Shown: positions 33,764-46,183 of the stretch, piece after piece
How positions within the stretch are numbered: position 1 is the stretch's first letter
Layout of the letters: each line of letters starts with the position of its first letter
NCBI RefSeq assembly: GCF_037042905.1
Contig: NC_087247.1
Location: 74,818,420 to 74,882,419, forward strand
DNA from: Lytechinus pictus
Lineage: Eukaryota; Echinodermata; Echinoidea; Temnopleuroida; Toxopneustidae
Reading direction: 5' to 3'
DNA: 64,000 nucleotides
Position numbers and translations under genes: made by a program
The notes under the pieces: generated by a model
Databases searched by the model: none
What the model was told of the DNA's origin: nothing
The model's input: only the letters and a program-made list of their open reading frames with translations

Positions 33764-36700
33764 TTAGCACACATAGATACACTCATAAAGGTAAAGCGTA
33801 CGAAAATGCATTAAAAAAACAAAAGATATACATGAAAAAACAGTGTCCATCAGCGAGAGTCCATCAGTAAAGGGCAAGCTGGACAAGGCACAGGCAATGG
33901 GGGGGGGGGGGCATAAATGCAGGCCAAAGTCGATCACAAACGTAGTCGCTAAAATACGAAGGGGGGACACGACGGCGTAAGGGATACCGCCGGCCATTAT
34001 TGGGGGCAGTGACGTCAAAAGGCCCTGGGGGATCTGTGAAAGTGAAAGGGAAGGACTAACATCAGGGTGAGAAAGTTCGTGAGGAATATCAGGGGGGTCA
34101 GGAGGGGGGCAAGGGACACCCGGCACATCAGTAACGTCAGAGGCATTAGGCAAGCATTGTGAGTCATCCGCTGGAGTGGGACTGGTTAACTCCTCATCAC
34201 GGTGGTCGTCGTCGTCATCAGAAACCCTCGGTCGAGAAGGATGCGAGGTAGGAATCCCTGGGGGGACCTTCAAGCAATCCGAGCGCCGGACACGGTATGA
34301 CGTAGAACGTAGTTGGCTCTCAACAAACTTGCGAGTGTTGCACCAATCGTTGTCGACACTGCAGACAAGGTAGCGAGGTCTGGCCTGGGTCTTAGTCCGG
34401 TCCGCGCGCAGGTAGACAAGGTCACCAACGTGAACAAGAGACTCTCCCATCGAAGATAGGCGTTTGGGTGCCTTCGATTCCATACTGGGGCCATGGTTGG
34501 AGAGCCGTTTCTCATGTTGATTGGTAATAACGTCCATGTCACGCAACGGAATCTGTTCACTTGTGAATTGGTCACGCTGGGTCCAAAGCTCACGAGCAGA
34601 AAGACCAACGCCACGGATACGGCTGTTAAGACGTGCGGTAGCCAGAGCAAGCGCAAGTGGAGTAACAGGACCACCACGGGGATCAACACGAAGCAGCTCA
34701 TCTTCCAGCTCACGGACAGCCTTCTCAGCGACAGGATTCTTGTTGATGTTCTTGGCACGGCCAATCTCCAAAGTGATGCCCTGACTGCGCAAAGTGATGC
34801 CCTGACTGCGCAAAGACTCATCGTGTTGGAGAGCAGAAAATCCTGGCGCAGGGTCAGTGCGGACGACAGATGGAGGGCCATCAAGTGGCCTGAGAGGTGC
34901 GCATAGCTGAAGGAGGGCTGTGCGGAGAGTCTCCTTGCGTTCATCTGGAATCAAAGCGCTTACAGTATAAGAAGTGACACTCTCCCTGAGGATGAAAACG
35001 AGTTGGCGGGAACGCTTGATGACATCCGCAGCAAAAGACACCCCAATGACACATGGAGGGTCACCTGTAGACTGGGGAGTAGCAACACGAGGAACATTCT
35101 GGAGGGAAAGACAGCTGTGACAACCGACAGTCACCTGTTGAATTGCTGCATCAAGATCCAGGGCATAGAAATACCGTGAGACAACCTGCTTGAGTTGGTG
35201 TGATGTGGGGTGACCATGTTGAAGATGTAGGGCAGTGAGAATCCCCTGTAGCACATTGCGAGGAATGACGATACACTCCTGCTGTGGCAAGAATGCATGA
35301 TCCCGGCGGACGACCAGTAAGCCATCACGGGCGATGGTGGCAACCTGGAGATATCGCTTCACATCACGGATACCTGTCAACTTCTTCGATGGGCGAGTAC
35401 CCTGAGTAAGGTGGGCATGGGCACGGCGGAGGGCCGGACAATCAGACTGAATCTTACCCCACGCGTGACGAGATGTGAAAGGGAGGCGTATCTTCCCTGA
35501 GAGGATGTCAGCAACAGACGTAAGATGGACAACAGAGTCTTCCATCCGTGAAATGAAAGTACAGATCTGGCATCGAACATCATGGCATGGGGGAGCATTC
35601 CTACTCGCGAAGTCAGATGGGACATTAGCGGAGCCCGCCAGGTGACGTAAGGAAACCTGGTATCTGCTAATGGTTGCCAAAAAGGTAGAAACCCGTGGAC
35701 TGGCAGAAAACTCACCACGACACAATTTCTCATAAGCCTGAACACAAGGTTTGCTGTCAGTAAGAATGCAGACAGGGTGGTGAGACTGGATGATGTACGG
35801 GCTGAAATGCTTGGTGGCAGCAGCAATGGACAGTGCTTCTACTTCACAAGGTAACCATGTGATTTGACGACCACGGAGCTTCGCGCTGAAGAAACCTGCG
35901 ACGAAAGGCGTCCGGTCTCTTGTGACGTACATGGTAGCACCGAGACCATGGTTCTTCACGGATCCATCAGTGACAATCCATAGCTGATCAGATGGCCGGG
36001 GTAGAGTAACCGTACGAGTAGACTTGATGCCGGACTGGGCTTTGTTGAAGGCATCATGAAGCTCATCTGTCCAGCAGATGCGGTCTTGAGATTTCATACC
36101 TGCAATCGATTCATCCAGGGGGCCCAGATAGGATGCGCAATTCGGGAGAACGCGAGCAAGCATCTTATAGGCTCCAATGAAAGACCGCATTCCCTTCACG
36201 GTTGAAGGGCATGAGCACGTTGACAAAGTTGTTATCCTATGAGGACTTGCTTTGAGGTTCCCTTCAGACCAAACACACCCTAAAATAGTGGTGGTTTTTG
36301 GACAGACGGTAGTCTTAGATGGAGAAAGGTGAAGACCATTGGAGGCTAGTGCATGTAACACCCTGGACCAGTTATGCAAAAGGGCCTGCCAGGTGTCAGC
36401 ACCACAGTACAAGTCGTCTGCAAGTTTGACAACAACACCTTCAAACAATAGATCTCCCAGCACTCGACACATCAACTCCTCCAATGCCGTCTCTGATCCC
36501 GGCATACCCATAGCACAACGGGTGTAAACTCTAATGCCGCGGAAAGGGGTAGCAACACCACAATACTTCATCGAATCACGAGAGAGAGGTATTTGATAAA
36601 AGGCACTTGCAAGGTCAGATGCAATAATGTACTTCCACTGACCTATCTTTCTCAGAGTGGAATCAACATCAGGCAAAACTGAGGGCTGTGGCTTAGAGTA

Positions 36701-38890
36701 GCGCCCAACATCAGCAAAGGCTGTGACAAGACGAGAGCCGCCATTTGGCTTCTTCACAAGAAACGACGGGTTGACATATTCAACCGTAACACCAATATCC
36801 TCAGGGCGTGCAAAGACGCCAAGTTTCTCAAGGTCATCAAACTTTCCCTGCAATTCAACAAGCTTCTCCTGGGAATACAAGGGAAGGCGACCCTTGCGTT
36901 GTGGGGGCTGCACAGGACCCATGTTCACAACGGCCTTGAATGGACCAGATGCACCATTGTAACCCTTGAATGAAGGGCTAAACACACAATCATGTTCTGC
37001 ATGAAGAGACTGAAAATCTCCCCTTGCCTTTGGGGGGAGGATATTATCAGGATCCACAATAACAGACTGAGAAGGCTGTGATAAGGTCGGCCCTCCCTGC
37101 ACCACAGAGGGAAGGGCAGTCTGACTAGGAGGAATTTGCGCAACCTGACTGCCATCTGAGACAACCACTGGACAAACCTGACAAAGATGTTCATTGCGAC
37201 GGATAACACAAGGACCGCGAGAGAGATTTGGGATGCGGATCCTACCAGCAACACTCGAGACAACACCTGGAGCCGGAAAGAATTCTGTGATCATTGGTGT
37301 AGTAGGGGAATCCGAGCGAGGCTCCAAGACAAGTGTCTCATCAGCAGAAAACTCAGGAGGTAGGGAAAACTCAAGGAATTCACCTGGCCAAATGGTGGTA
37401 GTTTGAGAAGGGGCACGAAGGACAAATGCGCGACGCACTGCATGACCAGCCTTAGGCTTACTACAGGAACCGTAACTAAACACAGTACCATCAGCCAAGG
37501 AAATCTCCCTCCTTGCTGGCCTGATGGCCACATCATTCCTTTCCATAAATGGAGTACCAGCCAAAACGTCAACATCAAGGTTCTCAATGACCAATCCTTC
37601 AAAGTGGAACTCATGACTGCCACGACAAACGGTGAAACGAGTTTCACCACAAACCTGCAGCGGAGAGGACCCATCAGCCTGATGAGCTGACTGGGTGGTG
37701 GAGGACACGTTACAACCTAATACTCGGGCCGTAGAAGCACGCATCATGTTCCCAGTAGCACCGCTGTCGAGGGTGATACGAACAGCATGATGATTATAAA
37801 ATGCATCGAAATAAGGAGACTGGCGAACTTGGACACGCAGTGTGGAAGAGGTACCTCCACGGCCAGGGTCTGGTGACAAACAAGCCTCGTCACATGACTC
37901 CTGGGGGTCAACATCAAAGTCGAAATCATCAGAACCTCCATCATCAAAAATCTTGGCAACCTGCCTGGCCTTTGCCATGTACTGCCGATCGGAGTCTGGA
38001 AGGTAGGGACAGACACTCAAAAAATGGTCACTAGGACGGCCAGCCTGAACGCACAGTGGACAAGATTTGGAAGACCTAGGACGGAACTTCGCTGGGGTTC
38101 GAGACTGAGTACGCCGGGGAGCAGTCTGACTACGACCGCGAGGCGGAAAAGCCGCTGTACGCATTGCCCTGGAACATTCAACTGACTCCAAAAGACTAGT
38201 AAGGGCCTGAGAAATTTCAGGTTTGAGGGATGCAAGTGTGCGTGAACGGAGTTCTGTGCCGTACCTCTGCTTCACCACCTGGGGAAGGTCAGGGTGCAAA
38301 AGGCGAAGCCACTGCAGAACAATGAAATTCTCAATTGTAGGCGAAAGTTCTTCATCATCCAGGATGGGATCACCGTGATGGGTAATACCACCACCAGCCG
38401 TCAACAAATTGTCCTTGACAAAGGCAAGTAATCTCTGATATAAATCTTCTGGTCGCTCATCAGATTCCAGCTTTATCTCGCAAAAATCCAAAAAATGGGC
38501 ACCTGTTGCCTGGAAGCCATAGTGAAGTCTAATAGTGGCCCAAATGTCATTCAAAGAAGTGGAATTGCGAACAATAGAATTTCTAGCGATGACGGGACAA
38601 AAATTAGCAATCTGACCGAGCATAAGATCAAGTAGGTTCGCTTTCTCAAGTTTCTGTTGAGCAGTTTTGCGCAACTCTGAAGGAACAGAGGGATTGTCAT
38701 CAATGAAACCCCTTGTGGGGTTAGCTTTTGTTTTCTTACCCCATGTTACCGACTCAGAAAGGAAGAAAGCAAAGTTAGGATCAAGATTCAAGGTGTACAA
38801 AAGATTCTGTCTCCATCCTTCAAAGGATGTAATTGATTCGACTTTACCCAAGCACCATTGCTTTGGTACTTTAGGCATACTGCACGCCAT
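33764..38890 (-). CDS. retrotransposon gag-pol polyprotein, 1708 aa
   Basis: Encodes the structural and enzymatic proteins for element replication. Domains by residue: gag-like region 1-300 with a zinc-knuckle-like CX2CX8HX4C at about 277-294; protease with Asp-Ser-Gly at 375-377; reverse transcriptase about 650-880, with the first catalytic Asp near 759 (SDLASAFYQ) and LADD at 823-826 in place of the usual YxDD; RNase H about 970-1095 (TDGS at 974-977, Glu near 1018, TDS at 1044-1046); integrase zinc site H1222/H1227/C1257/C1260 and catalytic D1289, D1346 and E1389. D1346 to E1389 leaves 42 residues instead of 35 because a 21-bp direct duplication repeats LRSQGIT (1360-1373). Gag and pol share one frame. 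The last 70 residues are hydrophobic and may be fortuitous extension. There is no envelope gene. Confidence 0.9.
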   Translation of the reverse strand: MACSMPKVPKQWCLGKVESITSFEGWRQNLLYTLNLDPNFAFFLSESVTWGKKTKANPTRGFIDDNPSVPSELRKTAQQKLEKANLLDLMLGQIANFCPVIARNSIVRNSTSLNDIWATIRLHYGFQATGAHFLDFCEIKLESDERPEDLYQRLLAFVKDNLLTAGGGITHHGDPILDDEELSPTIENFIVLQWLRLLHPDLPQVVKQRYGTELRSRTLASLKPEISQALTSLLESVECSRAMRTAAFPPRGRSQTAPRRTQSRTPAKFRPRSSKSCPLCVQAGRPSDHFLSVCPYLPDSDRQYMAKARQVAKIFDDGGSDDFDFDVDPQESCDEACLSPDPGRGGTSSTLRVQVRQSPYFDAFYNHHAVRITLDSGATGNMMRASTARVLGCNVSSTTQSAHQADGSSPLQVCGETRFTVCRGSHEFHFEGLVIENLDVDVLAGTPFMERNDVAIRPARREISLADGTVFSYGSCSKPKAGHAVRRAFVLRAPSQTTTIWPGEFLEFSLPPEFSADETLVLEPRSDSPTTPMITEFFPAPGVVSSVAGRIRIPNLSRGPCVIRRNEHLCQVCPVVVSDGSQVAQIPPSQTALPSVVQGGPTLSQPSQSVIVDPDNILPPKARGDFQSLHAEHDCVFSPSFKGYNGASGPFKAVVNMGPVQPPQRKGRLPLYSQEKLVELQGKFDDLEKLGVFARPEDIGVTVEYVNPSFLVKKPNGGSRLVTAFADVGRYSKPQPSVLPDVDSTLRKIGQWKYIIASDLASAFYQIPLSRDSMKYCGVATPFRGIRVYTRCAMGMPGSETALEELMCRVLGDLLFEGVVVKLADDLYCGADTWQALLHNWSRVLHALASNGLHLSPSKTTVCPKTTTILGCVWSEGNLKASPHRITTLSTCSCPSTVKGMRSFIGAYKMLARVLPNCASYLGPLDESIAGMKSQDRICWTDELHDAFNKAQSGIKSTRTVTLPRPSDQLWIVTDGSVKNHGLGATMYVTRDRTPFVAGFFSAKLRGRQITWLPCEVEALSIAAATKHFSPYIIQSHHPVCILTDSKPCVQAYEKLCRGEFSASPRVSTFLATISRYQVSLRHLAGSANVPSDFASRNAPPCHDVRCQICTFISRMEDSVVHLTSVADILSGKIRLPFTSRHAWGKIQSDCPALRRAHAHLTQGTRPSKKLTGIRDVKRYLQVATIARDGLLVVRRDHAFLPQQECIVIPRNVLQGILTALHLQHGHPTSHQLKQVVSRYFYALDLDAAIQQVTVGCHSCLSLQNVPRVATPQSTGDPPCVIGVSFAADVIKRSRQLVFILRESVTSYTVSALIPDERKETLRTALLQLCAPLRPLDGPPSVVRTDPAPGFSALQHDESLRSQGITLRSQGITLEIGRAKNINKNPVAEKAVRELEDELLRVDPRGGPVTPLALALATARLNSRIRGVGLSARELWTQRDQFTSEQIPLRDMDVITNQHEKRLSNHGPSMESKAPKRLSSMGESLVHVGDLVYLRADRTKTQARPRYLVCSVDNDWCNTRKFVESQLRSTSYRVRRSDCLKVPPGIPTSHPSRPRVSDDDDDHRDEELTSPTPADDSQCLPNASDVTDVPGVPCPPPDPPDIPHELSHPDVSPSLSLSQIPQGLLTSLPPIMAGGIPYAVVSPLRILATTFVIDFGLHLCPPPPIACALSSLPFTDGLSLMDTVFSCISFVFLMHFRTLYLYECIYVC
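34769..34810 (-). repeat. 21-bp tandem duplication in the integrase core
   Basis: Two perfect adjacent 21-bp copies (34769-34789, 34790-34810), in frame, add seven residues between the second and third catalytic acids. Confidence 0.95.
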
Positions 38891-39056
38891 TGTAAGGCTG
38901 TGGGACCGACTCTAATTTCGGCTACATCTAACCAACTACTCGTTCACGGTAAACTTACTTTTACGGTGCAACCGGCTGTTTTCCTTCTCAGCAAAGTCCT
39001 TCAAATGTGGAATAAGAAAAAATTCAGGCGTGAGTGAATCCCATAAGCGGCCACCA

Positions 39057-39196
39057 CGACAATATAGAGGAATCGGAAGCAACTTTGTAGTTGTGATCTA
39101 TACTTTATTTAACGGTAATCAAGTCAAGAGTCGGACGAACGTGTAGCCGCATAACTGACGCAGATGGCGCTATACCAAGATACAAATCAACTGGCG
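39057..39196 (-). repeat. 5' long terminal repeat of the retrotransposon
   Basis: Partner of 33222-33361. AATAAA on the minus strand at 39104-39109. It lies upstream of the gag-pol frame and would contain the element's promoter. Confidence 0.85.
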
Positions 39197-39687
39197 CAGG
39201 ATTCCAAATCAAATTATCTAAATCACTCATTATGGCAATCCTTGAGGTCAGATAGGAATGACCTGAGCTTCATATGCCAAGTTATACAGCAAGATATCTA
39301 CATGTATGAAATTTCCATTTCATCCAAAGTTTTCAGTTAGTGTTGATTATTTCTGTTAACTCATGAGAAATCATCCCACTTTAGTTCTCTCTGAAAGGTG
39401 GGTATTAAAATGCCATCTTTCATCTTTCATTTCATTTGAGAATGATACAACTTGAATCTAATTTCTTTGTTAGTACATTAAGCAATGAGCACCAACATTG
39501 TACTGACTCCTCATAAAAGATGAAACTAAATACTGAATGAAGAAAGACATCAATTCATTCTACAATGGACATTTAAATATAATTAATGAAAGTTTCCATG
39601 ACATCTGTGAGATAGTATCACAATAATCAAAATACAGACTATGCAAATATCAATATTGTTAGAGAAATAAAAAGAAAAATCAGTCAC
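39197..39687. other. PIPOX intron sequence, no recognised feature
   Basis: AT-rich, with no gene or repeat recognised between the LTR element and the next PIPOX exon. Confidence 0.4.
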
Positions 39688-39825
39688 CTTTGTTAAGCCT
39701 GGATATTCTAATTCTTGTAGTGCATATACATGTTTATCATTCTGTAGCTGAAAAATGAGATTGGGTACTTTGCTCATCACTCCTGTTTCCTTCTCCTGCC
39801 AATAAGGTACATTGATACGGGTTAC
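39688..39825 (-). CDS. PIPOX: PIPOX-family oxidase exon
   Basis: Exactly 46 codons between CTGTAG and AAG|GTGACT, phase 0 at both ends. It reads VTRINVPYWQEKETG at the start and YALQELEYPGLTK at the end. The block corresponds to the RINV-YW ... EYPGL-K segment of animal PIPOX, part of the substrate-binding domain. The final Lys pairs with the His in the next exon as in the Lys265/His269 active-site pair of bacterial sarcosine oxidase. The following intron (32366-39687) holds the LTR retrotransposon and a TTAA MITE; the preceding one (39826-53436) is 13.6 kb of repeats. Confidence 0.92.
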
Positions 39826-40224
39826 CTACAGAGAAGACAAAAAATAGTATTACATTCTCCATGTGCTTGGTAACCAGCCATACTAGCAATGTGACCTTTG
39901 ACCTCCAAATAGAACTAAATTGATGGAAGAGCAACTCCGATTGATAAAAAAAAAAATTAAAAAGATTGGTTAAAATATCAAGCCCACAAGAAACTTTAGA
40001 TTATGTTAACAAGTAGATCTTATCAATGGAATTGTTAAATTCTAATATAGGACCCATTACTTGCAAGTAAACATATTAAGACGATCACAAATTTCAATAG
40101 AAAGATTTCAACCCCTAGAATAACATCTAACTCCATCAAGGGAACAAAACAAAAAAGAAAATACCAAATTTAACCAATGAAACGCCGCCCAAATCTGAGA
40201 GCTGGAAACGCAATTTCACTCACA
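39826..40224. other. PIPOX intron sequence, no recognised feature
   Basis: AT-rich DNA without a recognised gene or repeat. Confidence 0.35.
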
Positions 40225-40511
40225 GAGAAAGGGCCCATGTATATTTACCCAGGGAAGCCACTTCAGTTCTGAAAACTGCTCTCCCAGCGGGCCCTGCTAT
40301 TATTATTACCCCGGCTTTAGCTGGGCTGGCTAGGCGCTCAAAGCATTCAAGGAATTTCTTCCTACCGGGTACCAATTCACCTCACCTGGGTTGAGTGCAG
40401 CACAGTGTGGATAAATTTCTTGCTGAAGGAAATTACGCCATGGCTGGTATTCAAACCCACGACCCTCTGTTTCAAAGTCAGAAGACTAATCCACTGGGCC
40501 ACAACGCTCCC
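40225..40511 (-). mobile_element. tRNA-derived SINE
   Basis: Minus-strand head GGGAGCGTTG, then A-box TGGCCCAGTGG (40491-40501) and B-box GGTTTGAATACC (40446-40457), spaced as in a tRNA. The unrelated body has GTGCTGCACTCAACC, GGTGAGGTGAATTGG and AGCGCCTAGCC. A second copy is at 5015-5178. It lies in sense orientation with PIPOX in its largest intron. The 3' boundary is approximate. Confidence 0.75.
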
Positions 40512-41870
40512 GTTCATGTGAAGTCACGCGGTGACATTGTGTTTCTGAGTTGTGTCACGGTGAAACCTACGTACTCTCCCAAAAGAAGACCTTATATTTT
40601 GCCCTGGAAGCATGGTTATTTTGAAGATTTTTACTTTATTCAGAAGTAGAATAGGCCTATGGAAGAAATATTATGCAATGGATATTTCTTTGAATATCAT
40701 CACAAACATTATTAACGATTAGATGATGGAATAAAATGGAAAACAAGATTAGAAATGTTTACACAAAAGTACATATGGTGTATGAGGGATTTAGGAAGAA
40801 GGGCTATAGTGTCTAGTGAAATGATGACTGTGATTATATAGTTCTTTTTATCGTGCGTGACTGCCTAAAATATCATGTAAGACAAGCTTTATACTCTGAA
40901 ATTTTGAAAATAACCCTCATAAGCCGATTAGCTCGGGTTTTAACCAGGTTTCCCTGTCTGTTGGTTCTAAGCTGATGACATTTTTCATTTTTGTGAATCA
41001 ACATTCTTCTGCAAGTGATGCGGCTAATACCAGACTGGGATGAGCATTGTAGAATCACTAGCGAATAGTGATAGCTTGCTTTGCACAAACTCCGCTGAAT
41101 ACATGTGAATATTTCTACTTATAGTGAACTATGAGAGTGATTTTAACTTACCCCAGGCTGACCTGCATGTAATTTTTATACCAATAAATGATTAAGATGT
41201 GGATCATCATGTCAAGGGCCCAAACAGGACAAGGGATAGGAAAATTATGGGAGACCAAACCCCCAACTTTCTCTAATCTTCCACGTCAACAATGCGCCTG
41301 TGTGCATAATTATGGAGCTTGCACACAGCCACGTGTGCTACTGTGAAGAAAAAATTACAACAACCAGATCTAGAGTAAACACGGGCAATCTCTCCAGTCA
41401 GCAAATGAGAAAAAAGAAATATGTGGTAAAAACATCAAGTAACCCATCGTAAGCACATGTATCTCATTAACCTAAGTCAGCAAATGTTATTCATAGTGTG
41501 AACTACATACATGATATGAACAATCGTACATAGGGTTTCAGGGTAAATAACTTTCAACTTTTAAAAAAACACATTACAAAGTTTCTCCATAGCTCTTGCA
41601 TTGTTTTCTGTGCACAGTGGGGTGCACAGCCGGTGACCAAAGGCATGATGTGACGTCACACGAATTGGCCCATTTTCGATGCAGAGTTTTCACGCTCATT
41701 GAAGAGGCTATTTGCGGGCATTTCAATTGAGAATATCAAGAAGCCAGAAGATTGTTGTGATTTAATATGTCGATGAGCAGGATATAAAAGATGTAGGCTT
41801 TGCTAAAATACCAAATTTATTGATATTTATTTCCTTCTTATATCAACTTGAAATGAAAAACAAAATACAA
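40512..41870. other. PIPOX intron sequence; CRE-like palindrome at 41650
   Basis: No gene or repeat family is recognised. GTGACGTCAC at 41650-41659 is a perfect CRE/ATF-type palindrome, a single short match that may be chance. Confidence 0.35.
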
Positions 41871-42886
41871 AAACAAGTGGAACGCCTCTGGCAGTCTCGC
41901 CTGCATTACGCAATTCGATATAGCAGCAGTGCTGCCTTTGAGAACAGCTAATGAATAATATTTCACCGAAGAAAACACTAATATGATAATAAAATACTAT
42001 GTCCATTGACCCAAAATGACCTTTGACCATGATCATGTGGCCTAAGACATGCGCAAAACAATCAATCATACTTAATTACCCTTACGTCGATGTTTCATGA
42101 GCTAGATAAATAAACTTTGAATTATGATGTCAATTCAACACTCCCAACACGGTCAGAGTTCACTGACCTTTAAATTACCTTTGATCTTGGCAATGTTCCT
42201 GAAATTCCCAAAGGGTATTCAGGGATACATTGCTGCTCTTATGTCCAAGTTTCATGAACTATATCCATAAACTTTTAAAGTTATGATGACAATTACACAA
42301 ATACCCCTAACATTACCAAAGTTTATTGACCCTAAATGACCTTTGACCTTGGTCGTGTAACCTGAAACTCGCACCGGATGTTCAAGGATACTTGATTGCT
42401 CTATGGTTTCATGAACTAGATCTATAAAAGTTATGACAATTCCTCAAATACCCCCAAAATGGCCAAAGTTTGTTGACCCTAGGTGACCTTTGACCTTATT
42501 CATGTGACCTAAAACTCAGGCAGGATCTTCAGTGATACACTATTACCCTTAATATGCCTAAGTTTTATGAACTAGGTCCATATACATTCTAAGTTATGAT
42601 GACATTTTAAAAACTTAACCTTGGTTAAGATTTCGATTCCCCCAACATGGTCTAAGTTCATTGACCCTAAATGACCTTTGACCTTGGTCATGGGACCTGA
42701 AACTCAGGCAGATTGTTCAGTAATACTTGATTACCCTTATGTCCAAGTTTAATGAACTAGGTCCATATATTTTTTAAGTTATGATGACATTTCAAAAACT
42801 TAACCTTGGTTCTGAGTTCAATGTTGCCGTCGTCGGAAAAAGCGACGCCTATAGTCTCGCTCTGCTAGGCAGTCGAGACAAAAAAC
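41871..42886. mobile_element. complete satellite-cored element with DR1 sites (family P)
   Basis: Left arm AAACAAGTGGAACGCCTCTG with GTCTCGCCTGCATTACGC. Core of about six diverged 150-190-bp units. Right arm GGCGCCTATAGTCTCGC-like sequence ending GTCGAGACAAAAAA. GTCTCGCCTGCAT-like words at both ends are inverted. Perfect TGACCTTTGACCT occurs at 42337, 42484 and 42672, with near matches at 42017. No protein. Confidence 0.75.
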
Positions 42887-43220
42887 CACCCATTTGTGCA
42901 GGTAAATTTCTAGATCATACATGAATCAACTGGATTTAAATAGATACCAATTAGGTATGCAACAAGACCTTACATCACACATTTTTTTAGGTTAAAAATA
43001 ATAGGATGTACGAACAACCAAAAGCTAACTTGGTATGAATTTTACCAAACTGAATGTGAATAAATCATGGTAAGACTAGAGTAGGAAAAAAAGATATCTC
43101 TTCTTTCAGGTCATGATTAGTTATGTAATATAATAATGAAATGGACTTGAATTCCTGAGACATTTGAGACTTCAATCAATTGCCTTCATTAGATTCAAAT
43201 CAACCTTATCTAAAGCCTTA
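42887..43220. other. PIPOX intron sequence, no recognised feature
   Basis: AT-rich; nothing recognised. Confidence 0.35.
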
Positions 43221-44040
43221 GGCCTGTATTCTGAACTCGGGTTTAAAGGACAAGTCCACCCCAACAAAAACTTGATTTGAATAAAAAGAGAAAAATCCAA
43301 CAAGCATAACGCTGAAAATTTCATCAAAATCGGATGTAAAATAAGAAAGTTATGACATTTTAAAGTTTCGCTTCATTTCACAAAACAGTTATATGCACAT
43401 CTCGGTCGGTATGCAAATGAGGGAACTCATGACATCACTCACTCACTATTTCTTTTGTATTTTATTATATGAAATATGAAATATTTTGATTTTCTCGTCA
43501 TTGTCATGTGAAATGAAGTTTCATTCCTCCTTGAACACGTGGAATTCCATTATTTTAACATTTTGTGGTTCAAGCAAGGAGGTCCTAGTTGTCAAATTCG
43601 TAAAAATTGAAATATTGTATAATTCAAACAATAAAAAACAAAAGAAATAGTGAGTGAGTGACATCATCGACTCTCTCATTTGGATGTAACTGACTCGTTC
43701 ATATAACTATTTTGTGAAAAATAAGCGAAACTTTGAAAAGTCATAACTTTCTTATTTTACATCCGATTTTGATGAAATTTTCAGCATTGTGCTTTTCTGA
43801 TTTTTCTCTATTGATTCAAATCAACATTTTTCTGAGGTGGACTTGACCTTTAAATTAAACCCTGGTTTAAAGTTGTGGTTTAACTATGGAGAAATATCCC
43901 TAACAGAGCGTGCAGGTAATTTTATAAGCTACCCTCTGAGTGAAAAATACAGACATATGTTATGTCATGCTTCAGTGAGCACTGCCAGAAGGCAAAATTG
44001 CCACTTATTAAAACTCACAAGGCCAATATAATATCATGAC
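43221..44040. mobile_element. older element hosting the TTAA MITE
   Basis: GGCCTGTATTCTGAACTCGG and GGTTTAAAG left of the inserted MITE, and TTAAACCCTGGTTTAAAG right of it, look like two parts of one earlier repeat. The right boundary is uncertain. Confidence 0.35.
43243..43853. mobile_element. 610-bp long-hairpin MITE, TTAA type
   Basis: Starts TTAA|AGGACAAGTCCACCCC and ends TGGACTTGACCT|TTAA. Arms of over 130 bp pair (TCATCAAAATCGGATGTAAA against TTTACATCCGATTTTGATGA). Same family as 56136-56727 and its duplicate. No coding capacity. Confidence 0.8.
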
Positions 44041-46183
44041 TTTGATTCTAAAATATATGAAAGAATTCCATATTCTCATCATGACAAATATATTAAAAAG
44101 GCTTGTAAAACGATACAACTCTTTTTTGCTAAATTTCAATGTTGAATAAACACAAGCCGAAATTTTCCATAATTGGAATTTTATCACATTTCTAACAATA
44201 AAAATGATTGTGTAGCTGCCTTTCTTAAACTACACGTGGAAATTCTTAATTGCTTAGTTCGAACACGCTAATTGAAGACTCAAACAACGGCTTTACAGTT
44301 ACTTGTCTGTTTATTCCTTCTTCAACTTCTTCCGTAATAATGACGACACATAAATCAACAACTTGACATCAAATACGGCCTTGTAATGAAGTTTCTAGGT
44401 CGACATAACCAACGACCAGCGAAGAAACCTTTAACCAGCATCAACTGTCAACAACCTGCACGTCAACAATTGCATGAGCGTTTGAGCGATTGAGCGGTAA
44501 TTGAGCGGTTCGCTGAATAAACAAATAAACATATAAACACAGTGTTAATATTCATTTGCCAACAGTAACATAATTCAAACATGACTGAATAACTTGTAAA
44601 TAACTTCTTATATACCCACAGGGAATAAGTCTCAATGATACTAATGCAATATACAACGGTCAAGGATATTAACGTGATTAAAGGAAACCTGAATAATTGA
44701 TCATATTATTTGAGTTGAATAATTGTTGTTTGGTAAACAATAATAAATTGGTAATCAATAACTGTAATCAATATCAGATTAAATCTGAATATGTGCAATA
44801 TAAACTCATTATCTTGTTGGCCTAATAATTGTAATTATAGTTAATAAACATCTTCATCCCTTTAATGCCCTTATTATCTTAAAGCAAATAATACTGAAAT
44901 TAATATAGGCAAACAGAAAATATATAACAGACACTTACTAATAACTGGTTAAATAATAATAAACCATGATGAATCATAATATATGTGATTCCTAAACTAA
45001 ACCAAACAGTACTTAGATATGTTTATAATAACATAATATAGTAATAGAGTAATAACCCAATGATCTCATGCCTAAGCTAGGAGACCCTACCACCCTACAC
45101 AATATATAACACCAGTTGACTACTTACAACTACTAGTAAATGAAGTGAGCATTATATATCACTCTCAGAAAATAAATGCAATATAATCTTCTTGTGTAAT
45201 CAAATTAAGAATAAGTTCATGTGAACATAATAGCATACAATAATACGAAGCATAATTATCTCTTTATAACATATTAATAGTAATTAAATCTGACTGAACA
45301 CCAATCACCTTCTATTGGTTTGTGTGTACATGTATACATTATGAAGTAATGCTCGATAGAGAGCAAAATGCCAAATTCCATCACTCAAATTTGAGCCAAA
45401 ATTACATAAATGTGAATGACTTAAGAAACCCAGTATTATGGAATAATTGACAGCACATATATAAACTTTGAAAATAATGCAATTTAAACTTACCAACTGT
45501 TTGCAATCCTGGAGAATTTCACAATTTATAGGAATAAATATAATTTCTTGACTATCTTCTTCCGAATCTTTGCAACTTCTGAATCTCACTTTCTTTGTTC
45601 TATACTTTGGGTGATGCTTCACCCATATGACTCATCTTCTCCTGGACTTCTTGGAATCAAGGAGCACAATAAGCAATGCGCTGTGTACAATCTTGCATTG
45701 ACATTTTTTACTTTCTTTTTCCACTGACTCTGTATACAAGATACATGCATGTAAACAGTACATAATAATGGCAAATATACCAAATTATATTCATGCCGCT
45801 ACAGATTGAATATAATGACATTTATTTTGGGGAAGGGTATCTTCAATATTATTCATTTCATGGTTCTATGAACTGAAAACAAAAAATGTGATTTTCAAAC
45901 ATCCTAAGAAAGTATTGTTTCATTTTGGGTCTGAAATTATCCCATCAACTCTTTTATTGTTATGTTCATGACCAGTTAACATGCTTCAATGATTTTAAGG
46001 TGTTTAATCAAACATTCACGCTTGAATGAACATGTGGAATGTGAATAGCTCTTTTTACGTCATTGGAAAAAATACAATTGCTTACTATGACTATCTGTCA
46101 CAAACCTTCTTGAATAGTTCATTTGATTTGATCTTTTATCAAAATACCGATGTCTAATGCTTCAGCGAGCACACAATATTTGA
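44041..46183. other. AT-rich PIPOX intron, no gene seen
   Basis: Over 2 kb of AT-rich DNA with TAATAATAA-type simple sequence (44700-45060). Short minus-strand open frames here lack coding character. Confidence 0.4.

Larger units (their letters stand above)
33222..39196 (-). mobile_element. Ty3/gypsy-type LTR retrotransposon, 5.98 kb, nearly intact
   Basis: Two 140-bp LTRs flank one long reading frame on the minus strand. Just inside the 5' LTR, TGGTGGCCGCTTATGGGA (39039-39056) starts with TGG and is a plausible tRNA primer-binding site. Just before the 3' LTR, AAGGAAAAAGTGA (about 33364-33376) is a plausible polypurine tract. Domain order gag, protease, reverse transcriptase, RNase H, integrase fits Ty3/gypsy rather than copia. 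It sits in the same sense as PIPOX, inside the intron 32366-39687. LTR similarity indicates recent insertion. Confidence 0.88.

Noticed and set aside
33764..38890. BEL/Pao classification of the LTR element
   Set aside because: Spacing and motifs around the reverse transcriptase and the plain H-H-C-C/D-D-E integrase fit Ty3/gypsy better; no BEL-type YVDD region was seen.
40446..40511. Possible tRNA gene on the minus strand
   Set aside because: A and B boxes are present but the rest does not fold as a tRNA and continues into a SINE body shared with 5015-5178.
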